Assembly (NCBI GenBank): GCA_902168205.1
Contig: CABHOK010000002.1
Coordinates: 124,001 to 188,000 of the forward strand
DNA: 64,000 bases
Source of the DNA: an uncultured Chitinophaga sp.
Lineage (GTDB): Bacteria; Bacteroidota; Bacteroidia; Cytophagales; Cyclobacteriaceae
Reading direction: 5' to 3'
A program made the translations under genes and the position numbers. Within the stretch, counting starts at the first letter, position 1; every line of letters begins with the position of its first letter. Below the pieces are notes generated by a model that was given only the letters and a program-made list of their open reading frames with translations, had not been told where the DNA came from and searched no databases. This document shows, in pieces, positions 37,273-47,000 of this stretch.

Positions 37273-38337
37273 ATGGCGCTACAGGCATCGTATCAGAAGA
37301 AAACTTTTCAGTTCAATTTCAAAGCCCGCACCTCTCGCGGACTCATGCGTGAAAAGACTTCGTGGTTTATAAAAGTATGGGATGATACCGCCCCGCACAT
37401 CGTGGGTATAGGCGAATGTGGTCCACTCCCTGGCCTCAGCATCGATGACAAACCCGACTTCGAACAAACGTTGAAAGAGACGCTTGATAAACTAATGTCT
37501 CTTCAACCTCAACACCTCAACACCTCAACACTCCAACACATTGCCCCTCCCGGCTATCCTTCCATCACGTTCGGCCTCGAAACAGCTTTACTCGACCTGC
37601 AAAACGGAGGCAAGCGTGTGATCTTCGATAATGATTTTGTGAAGGGTAAATCTATTCCGATAAACGGTTTGATCTGGATGGGCGATCTTGATTTTATGCT
37701 GCACCAGATCAGCGATAAAGTATCGCAGGGTTTCACCTGCATTAAGCTGAAGGTAGGCGGCCTTAACTTCGACAAAGAATGCGATGTGCTGGAATATATA
37801 CGCAAGCGTTTCTTCCGTGAAGAACTAACGATACGGCTGGACGCCAACGGAGCATTTAAAACCGATGAAGTACTTTTTAAACTGGCTGAACTTGCCAAGT
37901 TTAAAATACACTCCATCGAGCAACCCATAAAACCGGGCTTACCCGAAATGGAAGAGCTCTGTAGTAAATCTCCAATACCTATTGCATTTGATGAAGAGTT
38001 GATCGGTATAGAAGGCGATGCAAAAAAAGCCTTACTGAAGCGACTGATGCCTGCCTATATTATCTTAAAGCCAACGTTGCATGGTGGTATGCAAGGATGC
38101 CGTGAGTGGATTGCTATAGCAGAGCAATTGGGTATAGGATGGTGGATAACATCTGCGCTTGAGTCAAGTATAGGACTAAATGCTATTAGTCAGTTTATTG
38201 CGAGCTATCCATTAACGATGCCACAAGGATTAGGTACCGGTGCTATCTATGAAAATAATATAGCGTCTCCACTCCAGGTAAGCCAGGGGCACATCCGGTA
38301 CGATGCATCTAAAAACTGGGAGCTCGAAGATTTATAA
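37273..38337 (+). CDS. menC: o-Succinylbenzoate synthase (MenC-type enolase superfamily)
   Basis: 354 residues of the mandelate-racemase-like enolase superfamily. The barrel residues are visible: the KxK motif in CIKLKVGG near 158-160, the metal ligands in RLDANG, SIEQP and AFDEE, and the opposite Lys in YIILKP. Sequence style fits the Bacteroidota o-succinylbenzoate synthase of menaquinone synthesis; dipeptide epimerase activity is a common alternative in this family and cannot be excluded. No other men genes are adjacent. An 8-base tandem repeat (37507-37538) encodes a loop near residues 79-88, just before the conserved YPSITFGLETALLDL segment. Confidence 0.85.
   Translation: MALQASYQKKTFQFNFKARTSRGLMREKTSWFIKVWDDTAPHIVGIGECGPLPGLSIDDKPDFEQTLKETLDKLMSLQPQHLNTSTLQHIAPPGYPSITFGLETALLDLQNGGKRVIFDNDFVKGKSIPINGLIWMGDLDFMLHQISDKVSQGFTCIKLKVGGLNFDKECDVLEYIRKRFFREELTIRLDANGAFKTDEVLFKLAELAKFKIHSIEQPIKPGLPEMEELCSKSPIPIAFDEELIGIEGDAKKALLKRLMPAYIILKPTLHGGMQGCREWIAIAEQLGIGWWITSALESSIGLNAISQFIASYPLTMPQGLGTGAIYENNIASPLQVSQGHIRYDASKNWELEDL
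37507..37538. repeat. 8-base tandem repeat inside menC
   Basis: CCTCAACA occurs three times back to back (37507-37514, 37515-37522, 37523-37530) and once with a change (37531-37538, CTCCAACA). The unit length is not a multiple of three, so gain or loss of one unit would shift the menC frame. Confidence 0.85.
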
Positions 38338-38354
38338 AGTGAACCTTGATGTAA

Positions 38355-39224
38355 TCAACTTACAGCGCGTGCATAGTCAGCCAACGTAATGGCCGGACGG
38401 CCTAATGTATTCCACGTTTCTTCGGCCTGGAATTTCTCCGGATAGGTATTGAGTGCTTCAATGATGTGGTGTCCATAGTTAACCGTGTTGCTGAAGAGTC
38501 CGACAAACTTCAGTACTGCGAGCGGTGCGCGTGATATAGCTAACTTCTCACCAGTATAGTTGCTGATAAAAACATTGGCAGCTTCATCGGCCGTATAGCC
38601 TTCCGGGCCTTGCACGAAATATTCCTTGTTCTCGTTCTTCAATATTTCAAAAGAACGTACAACCCAGCGGCCGTAATCTTTACCGGCAATGAAATACATT
38701 TTATGATGCGATGTACCTGCCAGTAAAATGCGATTACCCTTCCGGTAAGTGATCATGAAATTCTCCATGAAGGTGGAGGGATAAAATATAGTATACGGTA
38801 TACCCGCTGTCCGGATCTTGTCGAGTGCTTCCTTCTTCAAATCAAACACCCACCAGTGAAAGCCATTCATGCCTTGGTAATTCATAACTACCGAACTGAT
38901 GATAGCAATACGTTTGATCTTATTCTTCTGTGCTGCCGCGATTATGTTATCGATGCCTTCGCGTTCGGCATGCCAGGCATGTTTACCATCACCCAGGTTT
39001 AAATTGAGGTTGAGATATATACCGTCCTGATCTTTCAACGCGCGATCTACATCATGAACATTTCGGAGATCACCGGTACAATAGCGGATGCCTGCGGGTA
39101 GCAGCTTGCGTGCTTTGGCCTCATCGCGGACAAGTGCGGTAATCTCGAAGCCTGCATCATGCAACGCCTGCACTACCGGTCGCCCGATCATGCCTGTGCC
39201 TCCGATGACAGCTATCTTTTTCAT
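38355..39224 (-). CDS. NmrA-like NAD(P)-binding protein
   Basis: 289 residues of the atypical short-chain dehydrogenase group. The nucleotide-binding motif is GGTGMIGRPV (residues 8-17), followed by ALVRD and the CTGDLRN acidic turn. The active-site Tyr-x3-Lys of classical enzymes is not evident; the region reads HWWVFDLKKEALDKI. That and the IPYTIFYPSTFMENFM strand point to the NmrA/HSCARG branch, which often senses redox state or acts as an isoflavone-reductase-like enzyme. It lies 9 bases after map on the same strand and is probably co-transcribed with it and the response regulator upstream. Confidence 0.85.
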   Translation of the reverse strand: MKKIAVIGGTGMIGRPVVQALHDAGFEITALVRDEAKARKLLPAGIRYCTGDLRNVHDVDRALKDQDGIYLNLNLNLGDGKHAWHAEREGIDNIIAAAQKNKIKRIAIISSVVMNYQGMNGFHWWVFDLKKEALDKIRTAGIPYTIFYPSTFMENFMITYRKGNRILLAGTSHHKMYFIAGKDYGRWVVRSFEILKNENKEYFVQGPEGYTADEAANVFISNYTGEKLAISRAPLAVLKFVGLFSNTVNYGHHIIEALNTYPEKFQAEETWNTLGRPAITLADYARAVS

Positions 39225-39233
39225 TTACTTGTT

Positions 39234-39992
39234 TTAGATGGCGTTCGATGCTGTTAGAATTACCGGAGCGCCATCCGTAATCAATATCGTATGTTCATGC
39301 TGGGCAACAAAGCTCCCATCGCCTGTTATTAATGTCCAGCCATCGCCCTGATCTTTGGCGTAGCTTGCCTTCGTAGAAATGAAAGTCTCTACCGCTACAA
39401 CGGAATTTTTTCGGAAGCGACCTGTATTATATTTATCGTAGTAACAGGGTATTTCATTCGGTGCTTCGTGCAGACTTCGTCCGACACCATGTCCTACGAG
39501 GTTGCGAATTACTTTATAACCTGCGCGCTTTGCTTCTGTCTCAATCAGTAAACCAACCTCTGAAATCTTTACACCGCCTCGTATATGCTGCAGCGCTTTC
39601 GCGAGAATGTTGCGCGATGCATTTACAAGTTTACCGTGCTGATGTATATCGTTCCCTAACACAAATGAACCTCCGTTATCAGCCCAGTATCCGCCAAGCT
39701 CTGCTGATACATCGATGTTGATGAGGTCACCTTCCTTCAGTATCTTCTTAGCCGAGGGTATACCATGTGCTACTTCGTGATTGAGACTGATGCAAGTCCA
39801 CCCCGGAAAGCCATACGTGAGGCGAGGAGCGGAGCGTGCTCCCAGCTGACTGAGTATGTTTCCACCATATTCATCGAGCTCCAGTGTCGACATACCGGGT
39901 TGCGCATACTCGCGCATCATACGAAGCGTTGTGCCTACAACTTCACTGATCTTTTTTATTCCCGCAAGGTCGCTGTGTGATTCGATAGACAT
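39234..39992 (-). CDS. map: Methionine aminopeptidase, type I
   Basis: 252 residues. It removes the initiator Met from new proteins. The metal ligands of the pita-bread fold are all seen: Asp in INIDVSAELGG, Asp in GYWADNGGSF, His in LVGHGVGR, Glu in VVAVETFIS and Glu in AQHEHTILIT. The substrate-site His is in NHEVAHGIP. The gene follows the NtrC-like regulator gene by 26 bases. It is not in the usual ribosomal-protein cluster, so it may be a second copy. Confidence 0.95.
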   Translation of the reverse strand: MSIESHSDLAGIKKISEVVGTTLRMMREYAQPGMSTLELDEYGGNILSQLGARSAPRLTYGFPGWTCISLNHEVAHGIPSAKKILKEGDLINIDVSAELGGYWADNGGSFVLGNDIHQHGKLVNASRNILAKALQHIRGGVKISEVGLLIETEAKRAGYKVIRNLVGHGVGRSLHEAPNEIPCYYDKYNTGRFRKNSVVAVETFISTKASYAKDQGDGWTLITGDGSFVAQHEHTILITDGAPVILTASNAI

Positions 39993-40018
39993 AATGTGAG
40001 GGTTATATACTTCTTAAT

Positions 40019-41170
40019 TTATATATACTTCTTAACATCATCGGCAGAGATCTCGTCTCCGCTCATAATGACTAACCGTTCTACAACGTTGCGCAGCTCG
40101 CGAATGTTTCCGGTCCAGTTGTGATCTTTTAATTGTGTAAGTGCCTTCGCCTGGATTGTTTTCTTTTTCGCTCCATACTCGTCTGCAATATCCAGCAAAA
40201 ACTTATCTACCAGCACGGGTATATCTTCTTTACGATCGTTCAGTGCCGGTACCTTTATCACGATAACACTTAATCGATGGTATAAATCTTCACGAAAGCG
40301 ACTCTCTTCAATTTCCTTGCGCAGATCTTTATTCGTAGCGGCTACCACGCGCACATTTACGCTGATCTCTTTATCACCGCCTACACGTGTAATCTTGCTC
40401 TCTTGCAGGGCACGCAATACTTTGGCCTGCGCAGATAAACTCATATCACCGATCTCATCCAGAAATAACGTTCCGCCTTCTGCGAGTTCAAATTTACCGA
40501 GGCGTTGCTTTATAGCCGATGTAAATGAACCTTTCTCGTGTCCGAACAATTCACTTTCAATAAGCTCCGAAGGTATAGCAGCGCAGTTCACTTCTACCAA
40601 CGGGCCGTCTGCACGCTTGCTCTTCTCGTGTATCCAGCGTGCTACCAGTTCTTTACCTGAACCATTCGGACCATTTACCAACACGCGTGCATCCGTAGGT
40701 GCTACTTTTTCAATCATCTCCTTTACGGCAGCAATTGGTTCAGACTCACCAACCATGTCGAACTTCTTGGATATTTTCTTCTTCAGTGTTTTTGTTTCCT
40801 TCACCAGGTTAGTTTTGTCGAGTGCATTGCGAAGTGTGATTTCGAGTCTTCCGAGATCAAAAGGTTTCTGAAGAAAATCGAATGCACCTTTCTTCACAGC
40901 TTCAACCGCTACATCTATAGTACCGTGTGCCGATATAATAATGAAGTTACTGGCTATACCCGCTTCTTTTGCTTTCTCCAATACTTCGAGGCCATCCATC
41001 TTCGGCATTTTTATATCGCAGATGCAGAGGTCGTAATTACCTTGTTCAAGTTTTTTAAATCCCTCCGCGCCATCGGCTGCTTCATGCACTTCGTGTTCTT
41101 TCTCTTCGAGAATCTCTTTCAGTATTGCGCGGATCTTGTTGTCGTCTTCGATGATGAGAATTTTTGCCAT
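40019..41170 (-). CDS. NtrC-like response regulator lacking GAFTGA and DNA-binding domain
   Basis: 383 residues. A receiver domain at 1-120 has the acidic pair (IIEDD), phospho-Asp in CICDIKMPKMDG and Lys in FLQKPF. An AAA+ domain covers about 140-370, with Walker A NGPNGSGKE near 166-174 and Walker B GGTLFLDEIGD near 232-242, plus arginine-finger region FREDLYHRLS. The loop that contacts sigma-54, normally G-A-F-T-G-A, reads G-S-F-T-S-A here. The protein ends right after the AAA+ lid (ISADDVKKYI) without the usual Fis-type helix-turn-helix. It may still remodel a partner ATP-dependently, but direct sigma-54 activation from a bound enhancer is doubtful. It heads the operon with map and the NmrA-like gene. 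Confidence 0.88.
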   Translation of the reverse strand: MAKILIIEDDNKIRAILKEILEEKEHEVHEAADGAEGFKKLEQGNYDLCICDIKMPKMDGLEVLEKAKEAGIASNFIIISAHGTIDVAVEAVKKGAFDFLQKPFDLGRLEITLRNALDKTNLVKETKTLKKKISKKFDMVGESEPIAAVKEMIEKVAPTDARVLVNGPNGSGKELVARWIHEKSKRADGPLVEVNCAAIPSELIESELFGHEKGSFTSAIKQRLGKFELAEGGTLFLDEIGDMSLSAQAKVLRALQESKITRVGGDKEISVNVRVVAATNKDLRKEIEESRFREDLYHRLSVIVIKVPALNDRKEDIPVLVDKFLLDIADEYGAKKKTIQAKALTQLKDHNWTGNIRELRNVVERLVIMSGDEISADDVKKYI

Positions 41171-41188
41171 ACTTTTTAAGTTAAGCTG

Positions 41189-41216
41189 CGAGCTTTGAGT
41201 TTCGAGCTATGAGTTT
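41189..41216. repeat. Two tandem copies of a 14-base unit
   Basis: CGAGCTTTGAGTTT at 41189-41202 and CGAGCTATGAGTTT at 41203-41216 are adjacent with one difference, and a further CGAG follows. They lie between the response-regulator gene and the RNase P RNA terminator. Low-complexity strings of this kind are common between Bacteroidota genes. No function is apparent. Confidence 0.6.
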
Positions 41217-41329
41217 ACGAGATCCATTGCACAGCGCGCGAAGAAGGCACAAAGGTCACAGAGGAAAGGCTTTGTGTTACTCAGTAGTCTTCTTTGTGGT
41301 CTTGGTGCCATTGGATTTTTGACCTGCGC

Positions 41330-41369
41330 TAAAATAAATAAACCTGCCAAGCTTTCGCGTAGCAGGTTT
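41330..41369 (-). terminator. Terminator of rnpB
   Basis: AAACCTGC (41340-41347) pairs with GCAGGTTT (41362-41369). On the minus strand the hairpin is followed by the T-rich complement of 41330-41339. It lies just past the 3' end of RNase P RNA. Confidence 0.8.
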
Positions 41370-41384
41370 AAAAATTAACAAGCT

Positions 41385-41771
41385 TATAAGCCGGGTTCTG
41401 TCATCCCGCGTAAGCGGGAGCCCTTATCATTTATCTGTCCTCGGTTTCACAACCGGGATCAATCAGTCTACCCGCTTCGGTACGCTCAACAAGTTGAGAC
41501 GTGGAACGGGCCGCTCCAACCGAAGCCTATTTGACCTTTCAACGCGTAAGGTTTACCATGCCCCCGATGTCGCCATCGGAGCGGTGAGCTTTTACCTCGC
41601 CTTTTCACCTTTTCCCTCCCCGACAAAGTCGAAGCGGGTAGTTTGTTTTCTGTGGCACTCTCTGTTCCTCCTGCATTATACAGAAGGACCTTCCTGTTAG
41701 GAAGTACGCTGCCCTGTGTTGCCCGGACTTTCCTCCCTCTTGCGAGAGCGATAAGGCGGCTTGCTTCCGTA
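41385..41771 (-). ncRNA. rnpB: RNase P RNA, bacterial type A
   Basis: The catalytic RNA of RNase P, which matures tRNA 5' ends. On the minus strand the 5' part has the universal GAGGAAAGTCCGGGC followed by a run like ACACAGGGCAG (near 41713-41735), and the 3' end has ACAGAACCCGGCTTAT (near 41387-41404), which pairs back. The length of about 387 bases fits a type A RNA. The ends are estimated from the P1-like pairing of GCAAGC (near 41763-41768) with GCTTG, and are good to a few bases. A terminator follows directly. Confidence 0.95.
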
Positions 41772-41897
41772 AAGTTAATCGTTATCTTTTAATTGTTATC
41801 CGGAAATTCTGATATACTGGTAAAGGTATGTGTATACTTATGGTGTGTGTTATACGTTATCCAAATACTTGTTTTCCAAATCGGCTGCACATTGATA

Positions 41898-42485
41898 ATG
41901 ATTAGACGGATGAAAGAAGTTTCTTGGTTGCTATTATTTTCTTTACATACTATGTATTCGTTCGCACAGGTATCAGACACTATAGCTGTATCGGATTCCC
42001 GATCTGACATCGCTCGTTTTTCCTGTATGAAGTCTTCGGTCGTGCCATTCAAAAGCGCAGATACCGTTCAACGGTGGGTGGTGGTTAGCCGGGAGCATGT
42101 TGCGTTCAAAAAGCAAAATATAGTGTTGACTGAAACCGAGACTAAAATTATCGACCTGGAATCTCTGGAGTGTGGCGCTGTAAAAAAGAGAGACAATCTT
42201 GCTCTTATGGGACTTTGGGCCAGGGACTTTACGCTGGATGAAAAACAAGATGCACTCGTCAAGAGCAGCAACGCACTGCCTTATTATGCAACCTTAAAGC
42301 GGATGATCGAGGATATCACCGAGCTTGATGCCAATACCGTAGTTACTTCCGGATATGAACTCTGCCAAAAGATTAAAGAGGGCCTGGAAGTTGAGGAAGA
42401 GCACAGGCAAAATTTCTTCCATGTATGGAGTCGAAAAAATGGACAATGGAAATTGACAGCAAAGAGAAGCGCGTTAGTTTTATAG
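41898..42485 (+). CDS. Secreted protein of unknown function
   Basis: About 195 residues from the ATG at 41898; a second ATG at 41910 gives a cleaner signal peptide (MKEVSWLLLFSLHTMYSFAQ). Upstream codons back to 41793 are unlikely to be translated. The mature part is mixed alpha/beta, without cysteine pairs or catalytic motifs I recognise. It has a VVVSREHVAFKKQNIVL strand and a basic C-terminus (KNGQWKLTAKRSALVL). A strong hairpin follows the stop. I cannot assign a function. Confidence 0.65.
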   Translation: MIRRMKEVSWLLLFSLHTMYSFAQVSDTIAVSDSRSDIARFSCMKSSVVPFKSADTVQRWVVVSREHVAFKKQNIVLTETETKIIDLESLECGAVKKRDNLALMGLWARDFTLDEKQDALVKSSNALPYYATLKRMIEDITELDANTVVTSGYELCQKIKEGLEVEEEHRQNFFHVWSRKNGQWKLTAKRSALVL

Positions 42486-42498
42486 TATAGATAAAACA

Positions 42499-42541
42499 CA
42501 AAGAAGACACAAGTTCTGCAAAGTTCCTTGTGTCTTCTTTA
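42499..42541 (+). terminator. Long hairpin after the secreted-protein gene
   Basis: A perfect 13-base inverted repeat, AAGAAGACACAAG (42501-42513) and CTTGTGTCTTCTT (42527-42539), with a 13-base loop, extendable by one or two pairs on the outside. It ends in TTT and starts 15 bases past the stop codon, consistent with termination. A related CACAAAG-type string occurs near 41250. Confidence 0.6.
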
Positions 42542-42587
42542 TGTGCTTCACTCTAAAGCAACCATGAAGTAAAATGATCAGGCGGTA

Positions 42588-42615
42588 TACTATATATCAT
42601 CATATATATATATAC
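42588..42615. repeat. AT dinucleotide tract
   Basis: An almost pure alternating TA run interrupted by CATCA, between the hairpin above and the end of the next minus-strand gene. It is the longest alternating AT run in the window. Confidence 0.7.
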
Positions 42616-42652
42616 GGTTAGCCATTAACGGATAACGATTAACGGCTATCGC

Positions 42653-43066
42653 CTAATGTATATCCCTCCCCGTCAGTCGCATTTCATAATGATCGGCCAG
42701 TTGGGCTACTTCCTGGATCATTTCACCGATCTGTTCCTGCGACACGGTTTCAGAAAGACAGGATGCTTCTACTTTGAGATAGCCATCTTCAATGATGAAC
42801 TTGCTATAGTCAAAGCTCGCATTGCGTTCGAGCAGAGCCTTCAGATCGAGTGAAGAATTGAACTCACATACTTTCGAAGTAAAGAGTGTCTGTTCGCGAC
42901 CTGATACCGGACTGGTTTGCACGCATGCCAGCACGGTTTGAAAACGACTTGTACTTAGTGGTACAACGATCACAGACTTTGTATGATCGTAGTCGGTATA
43001 CTGACCACCTATATGTTCAGCGTACTGCTCAACATAATTCATAATGCCGGGTAATGTTTCTACCAT
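42653..43066 (-). CDS. Small YbjN/chaperone-like protein of unknown function
   Basis: 137 residues, no signal peptide and no membrane segment. The alternation of strands and helices (SVIVVPLSTSRFQTVLACVQT, LKALLERNASFDYSKFIIEDG, then a C-terminal helix with QIGEMIQEVAQLADHYE) resembles the YbjN / type III secretion chaperone-like fold, whose members act as sensors or chaperones. The match is by pattern only. The gene stands alone, with 114 bases to the DUF2279 gene. Confidence 0.7.
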   Translation of the reverse strand: MVETLPGIMNYVEQYAEHIGGQYTDYDHTKSVIVVPLSTSRFQTVLACVQTSPVSGREQTLFTSKVCEFNSSLDLKALLERNASFDYSKFIIEDGYLKVEASCLSETVSQEQIGEMIQEVAQLADHYEMRLTGRDIH

Positions 43067-43180
43067 ATCAAGTGGGATTTAGGTTTTTTCTATACGGAAG
43101 TTAAAAAAATAGCATGGTAATTCTAAACGGACAGGGGTAATTATTTAGTACAAAGAATGCCTGAAAATAAAGTATAAACG

Positions 43181-44062
43181 CTAAAAATGAAAGGCGTGAA
43201 AGCGAGTGCCCTGGGCAGAGAATTCAAGGGCTGGTGCCGGTAATTTGATCATGTTCGCTACGAAGATCAGCGTTTTAACAACTTTGGATCGCGTTCGTAT
43301 GGCAGTAAGATCAAAGTCGAGTGAGAGGTAATATTGACGGTAGGGTGCGGCATAGCCGGCTTCGGTATTCTGGCGATCGCGTGCATAGATCATTCCTTCA
43401 GCACCATAGCCTGCTGCCAGGTTTAACCATTTCGGAAAGCGGATAAACTTGTCCATATCAACCGAAAGCCAATAGGTTTGTCCGTTGTAATCTTTTAGTA
43501 TCTCGCTTGTCAGGCCATCACCCAGTACAGAAGGTCGTATCGTAGCATAGTCACTCCGTTGAAAGGAGAATTTGGGATATATACGAACTTCATTCCACAA
43601 ACGTGTTTGTCCTAAATAGAAGGCAGCACCGGCAGCATCGGCAATCAGGTCACCGGTAGAAGCACCATACGCATCGGAGAATCCGTCAAATATTTCAACG
43701 GGTACCAACACAGCAAAGCCTGCTATAGCTCCGATGAGGTCTGCTTTACGGGCCGGTACATTACACCATTGCATGCCGCGCGAAGTACCATAGCTCAGAT
43801 AAAACGCAGAGTAAAAATGACCAATCTTATCAACCTGTTTCCACTCGGCATTATCATCGAAAAAACGAAACGACTGCCGGTCTGAATCTTTATACCAGAG
43901 ATAATTTAACCCGGCAAGGGCCGTGGCGTAACCTGCTATACCGGTAATGGTGACTGTGCGTAATCGCTTTTTATTCACGGGGGGCAACGAGTCGGTCTGT
44001 GCAAACAAACAGCATGGTAAAAGAAAAAAAATAACAAACAGGCTGTGCTTATTCCGTACCAT
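43181..44062 (-). CDS. DUF2279 (YfiM-like) envelope protein
   Basis: About 293 residues from the ATG at 44062; other in-frame starts at 44065 and 44083 only lengthen the overlap with tamB. The signal peptide is VRNKHSLFVIFFLLPCCLFAQ. The core has the DUF2279 pattern: DKIGHFYSAFYLSYG, then hydrophobic AIAGFAVLVPVEIFDGFSDA and TGDLIADAAGAAFYLGQ. C-terminal strands (TYWLSVDMDKF, YYLSLDFDLTAI) suggest a small outer-membrane or membrane-associated barrel. Its start lies within the last codons of tamB on the same strand, so the two are translationally linked and it may assist outer-membrane assembly. Function is unknown. Confidence 0.78.
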   Translation of the reverse strand: MVRNKHSLFVIFFLLPCCLFAQTDSLPPVNKKRLRTVTITGIAGYATALAGLNYLWYKDSDRQSFRFFDDNAEWKQVDKIGHFYSAFYLSYGTSRGMQWCNVPARKADLIGAIAGFAVLVPVEIFDGFSDAYGASTGDLIADAAGAAFYLGQTRLWNEVRIYPKFSFQRSDYATIRPSVLGDGLTSEILKDYNGQTYWLSVDMDKFIRFPKWLNLAAGYGAEGMIYARDRQNTEAGYAAPYRQYYLSLDFDLTAIRTRSKVVKTLIFVANMIKLPAPALEFSAQGTRFHAFHF

Positions 44063-47000
44063 CATCCTCTTCCTTGATTGCATCGGTGTTAATGTTTGCT
44101 TTTTCTTCAGATGAAGATTGCTGTTGCTTCTTGCGCTTCTTACGTTCCGATATCCACAAGTCTTTAATCTCGTTGAAGCTTTGTGTGTGAATGATACTCG
44201 CCCCCGTTGTCATGGCAGTCTGGTTGTTAACCGAACTTAATATAGGGTTTACGTTCGTGCGACTATACATCTTTACCCGCAGCTTGCCATCAGCAGTTAA
44301 CATGTAGTCAACTGTCCAGTCTCCTGCAAGACTTGAAGGATTTTGTTGGGTACCCGTAGAGTTCGTAGCGTTGTTGGATGTATTATAGGTACCATCACCG
44401 GTTACGCGCAAGCGACCGTTGAGGAAAGTATACGACATACGAAGCTGAAATGTATTGAAACTCTCGGCATCCATCGAACCTATATCTACATCTACTACAA
44501 GGTCTTCATCCACCTGGCTCATCCAATGGCTGAGCTGGTTGGAGAATAATTCACTGAGACTGTTTACAACGGACCCGCTGGTGCTCAGCGATTCGGCCGG
44601 TGAGAATTTGCGCAATACAATGAGACTGAATACCTGGCGCTTCAATTCCTGTTCATCAAGTTTATTCTTGAAGGCAGTAAAGAGCAGGTCGAGGTTAACA
44701 GTTTGTGTATTGGTCTGTACGTTTTTAGGAAGATCTTTAGCCGTGATGTCGAAGTTGATCTCCGGTGACAGCATCGGGCCATCCAACGTAAGTAATACCA
44801 TTACCGGGTATCTGCGTTGCAGTTGTGGAGACTCTGTTATACTTACCGAAGGATCGCTCATGGTAACAAGCGGAGCAAACGATGCTAGCTGGTTGTAAGT
44901 CGCATCGATATCAACCGTTGCTTTATAAGGATCGCCATACCAGGTAATGCGACTTCCCTTCTTAATAAGGAATTCTTTGTTGATGATGTCGTAGAGCGTA
45001 AAGTTATACCAGCCTTCGGTGAACTCGAACGGACCAAACATATTGAACTCTCCTTTGGTATCGAGCTGCAGGCGGAGATCTCCGACACCGCGTCCGCGAA
45101 TGATATCGCCAGACTTCATATCGAATATAATTTCACAGTACGCGTCCGGAGTTACATCAAGGTTGAGGTCGAACGAGAGCCCGGTAATATTTACTTTCTT
45201 GCGAATGTTCTGCTTAACAGATTTGGTATAGGTTGAGTCTTTGAAGTTAACAAAGGTGATGAACTCTTTTTTGTTAACGGATGACGAGCCATTCAATGGT
45301 ACATATATACGTGTATTCTTCTCGGTGCGTGCGTTGGATGATATACGAAGGTTCGAAAGAAGTCCGCTGAAGTTGACATCGCCCGTAGCATAAGCCTGGC
45401 CATAGAAGAGACTGTTATCTTTCATCGATGTATTCAACACCTGGAAGTTCCGGAAATCGGCATCCATATTAATCGCCATGTTGGAGAAAGCCTGGTGCGT
45501 GATGGCTCCGTTCAGTCTGCCTTTGTTGCGCAGTATATCGGAGAGCTCTATATCTTTAAAGAAGATAGAGGTAGGCGTGAGCCCGATGATGCCGGTAAAT
45601 CGATAGAGCGTTTTCAGATAGTTGATCATAATCTGACCATCTGATACTTTACCTTCACCGCGTATATCCGGCTCGGTAAGTTCTCCTGTAATTTTAAATT
45701 CGCCAGATATAGTTCCTCCGATCTGTGAGAAGAATTCTTCGAGGAAAGGTTGTACAATGTTAAGCTCTGCTTTGTCGAGGTTGGCCGTGAGGTTCAGCGG
45801 ACTATATTCCCGCGAAGGATTGTAATCGCCCGCCACGTTCACAATGCGTGTACCCATGCGATCGATGAACAGGTTGATGTCCAGTTTATGTTCAACCGTG
45901 TCCCAATGATTCTTGCCGATTACATCACCGATCAGAAAATCGTCTACAGTAAAATTCTTTATACTCAAGTCGTTTTGAATAACCGGCTTCCGGTAGAAGT
46001 TGCTCATGTTGATGTGTGCATCCGTTACACCGGCAATCTTTTTATTGGTAAGTACATTGAACAGCGAGAGCTCGAGACTATCGATATATAGCGATATAAC
46101 TTTGGATGGATCTTTGGATATCTTCCCATCGATTTTGATAGACTGTTGTTCATTCAGCAAAGCCAGGTTCGAAAATGTCCAATCGCTGCCGTTAATGGCT
46201 ATATAATTATCCTTGGCAAACGACCACTTGCGTTCGAGTAATTGTAACTCGGAAGGAAGCATGGATATAACCGTACTGTCCTGCTGAAAATCTACACCAC
46301 CCTGCAGACGCATATAGTTTGTTTGTCCGTCATGATCAGCATCCAGTGAAAAGTCGATGTGGTTACGGTTCCAGATTGCTTCAGCTAAAAGATTTTTAGT
46401 TTGCAGGTTTTTATTCAGAATCTGTTTGTCAGAAGTAACCGTGAGCATCGAGAGTACACTCGTGCTGTCGGATATCTTTGATACGGTTAATTCTATATTC
46501 GAGTTGATAAACGTTTTACCTTGATATTTCAGTGAATCAAATTCAGAGTATATATTGAAGATAGTGGTTCGGCCGCTGGTAAATTTGCCGTCAAACTTCG
46601 TGTTGGGCGAAAGACTCAGGTCAACATTAAAGAGATCGGTTATCGGTTTTATATTTTTCAGGTTGATGGCAAGTTGCGCCTGGTATGATTTTGGTCTTCT
46701 CGCTTTCTGACTATAGTATTCAGCAATTTGCTGCTTGTCGTTTTTCAGGTTCAGCAGAATTTCTTTTACCAGGGTCTCTACATCCGAAGATATTTCAGAG
46801 AAATAGTAATCACCTTTTGCTTCCACATCTACCAAAGTAGATTGTACCCGGAACAGCCGGTTGCTCTTGTCACGTTGCGCATCGAGTTGTATATCATCGA
46901 GCGAAAGCTCCTGGTCTTTATAGAGTACAACCAGGTTTTGTACATTGGCAGTTCCGCGAAGTGAGTCGAGCGTGAGTCCTTGTATATCGGCTTCCACCGT

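Noticed and set aside
41494-41700. 68-codon plus-strand frame
   Set aside because: It lies entirely inside RNase P RNA, on the opposite strand.
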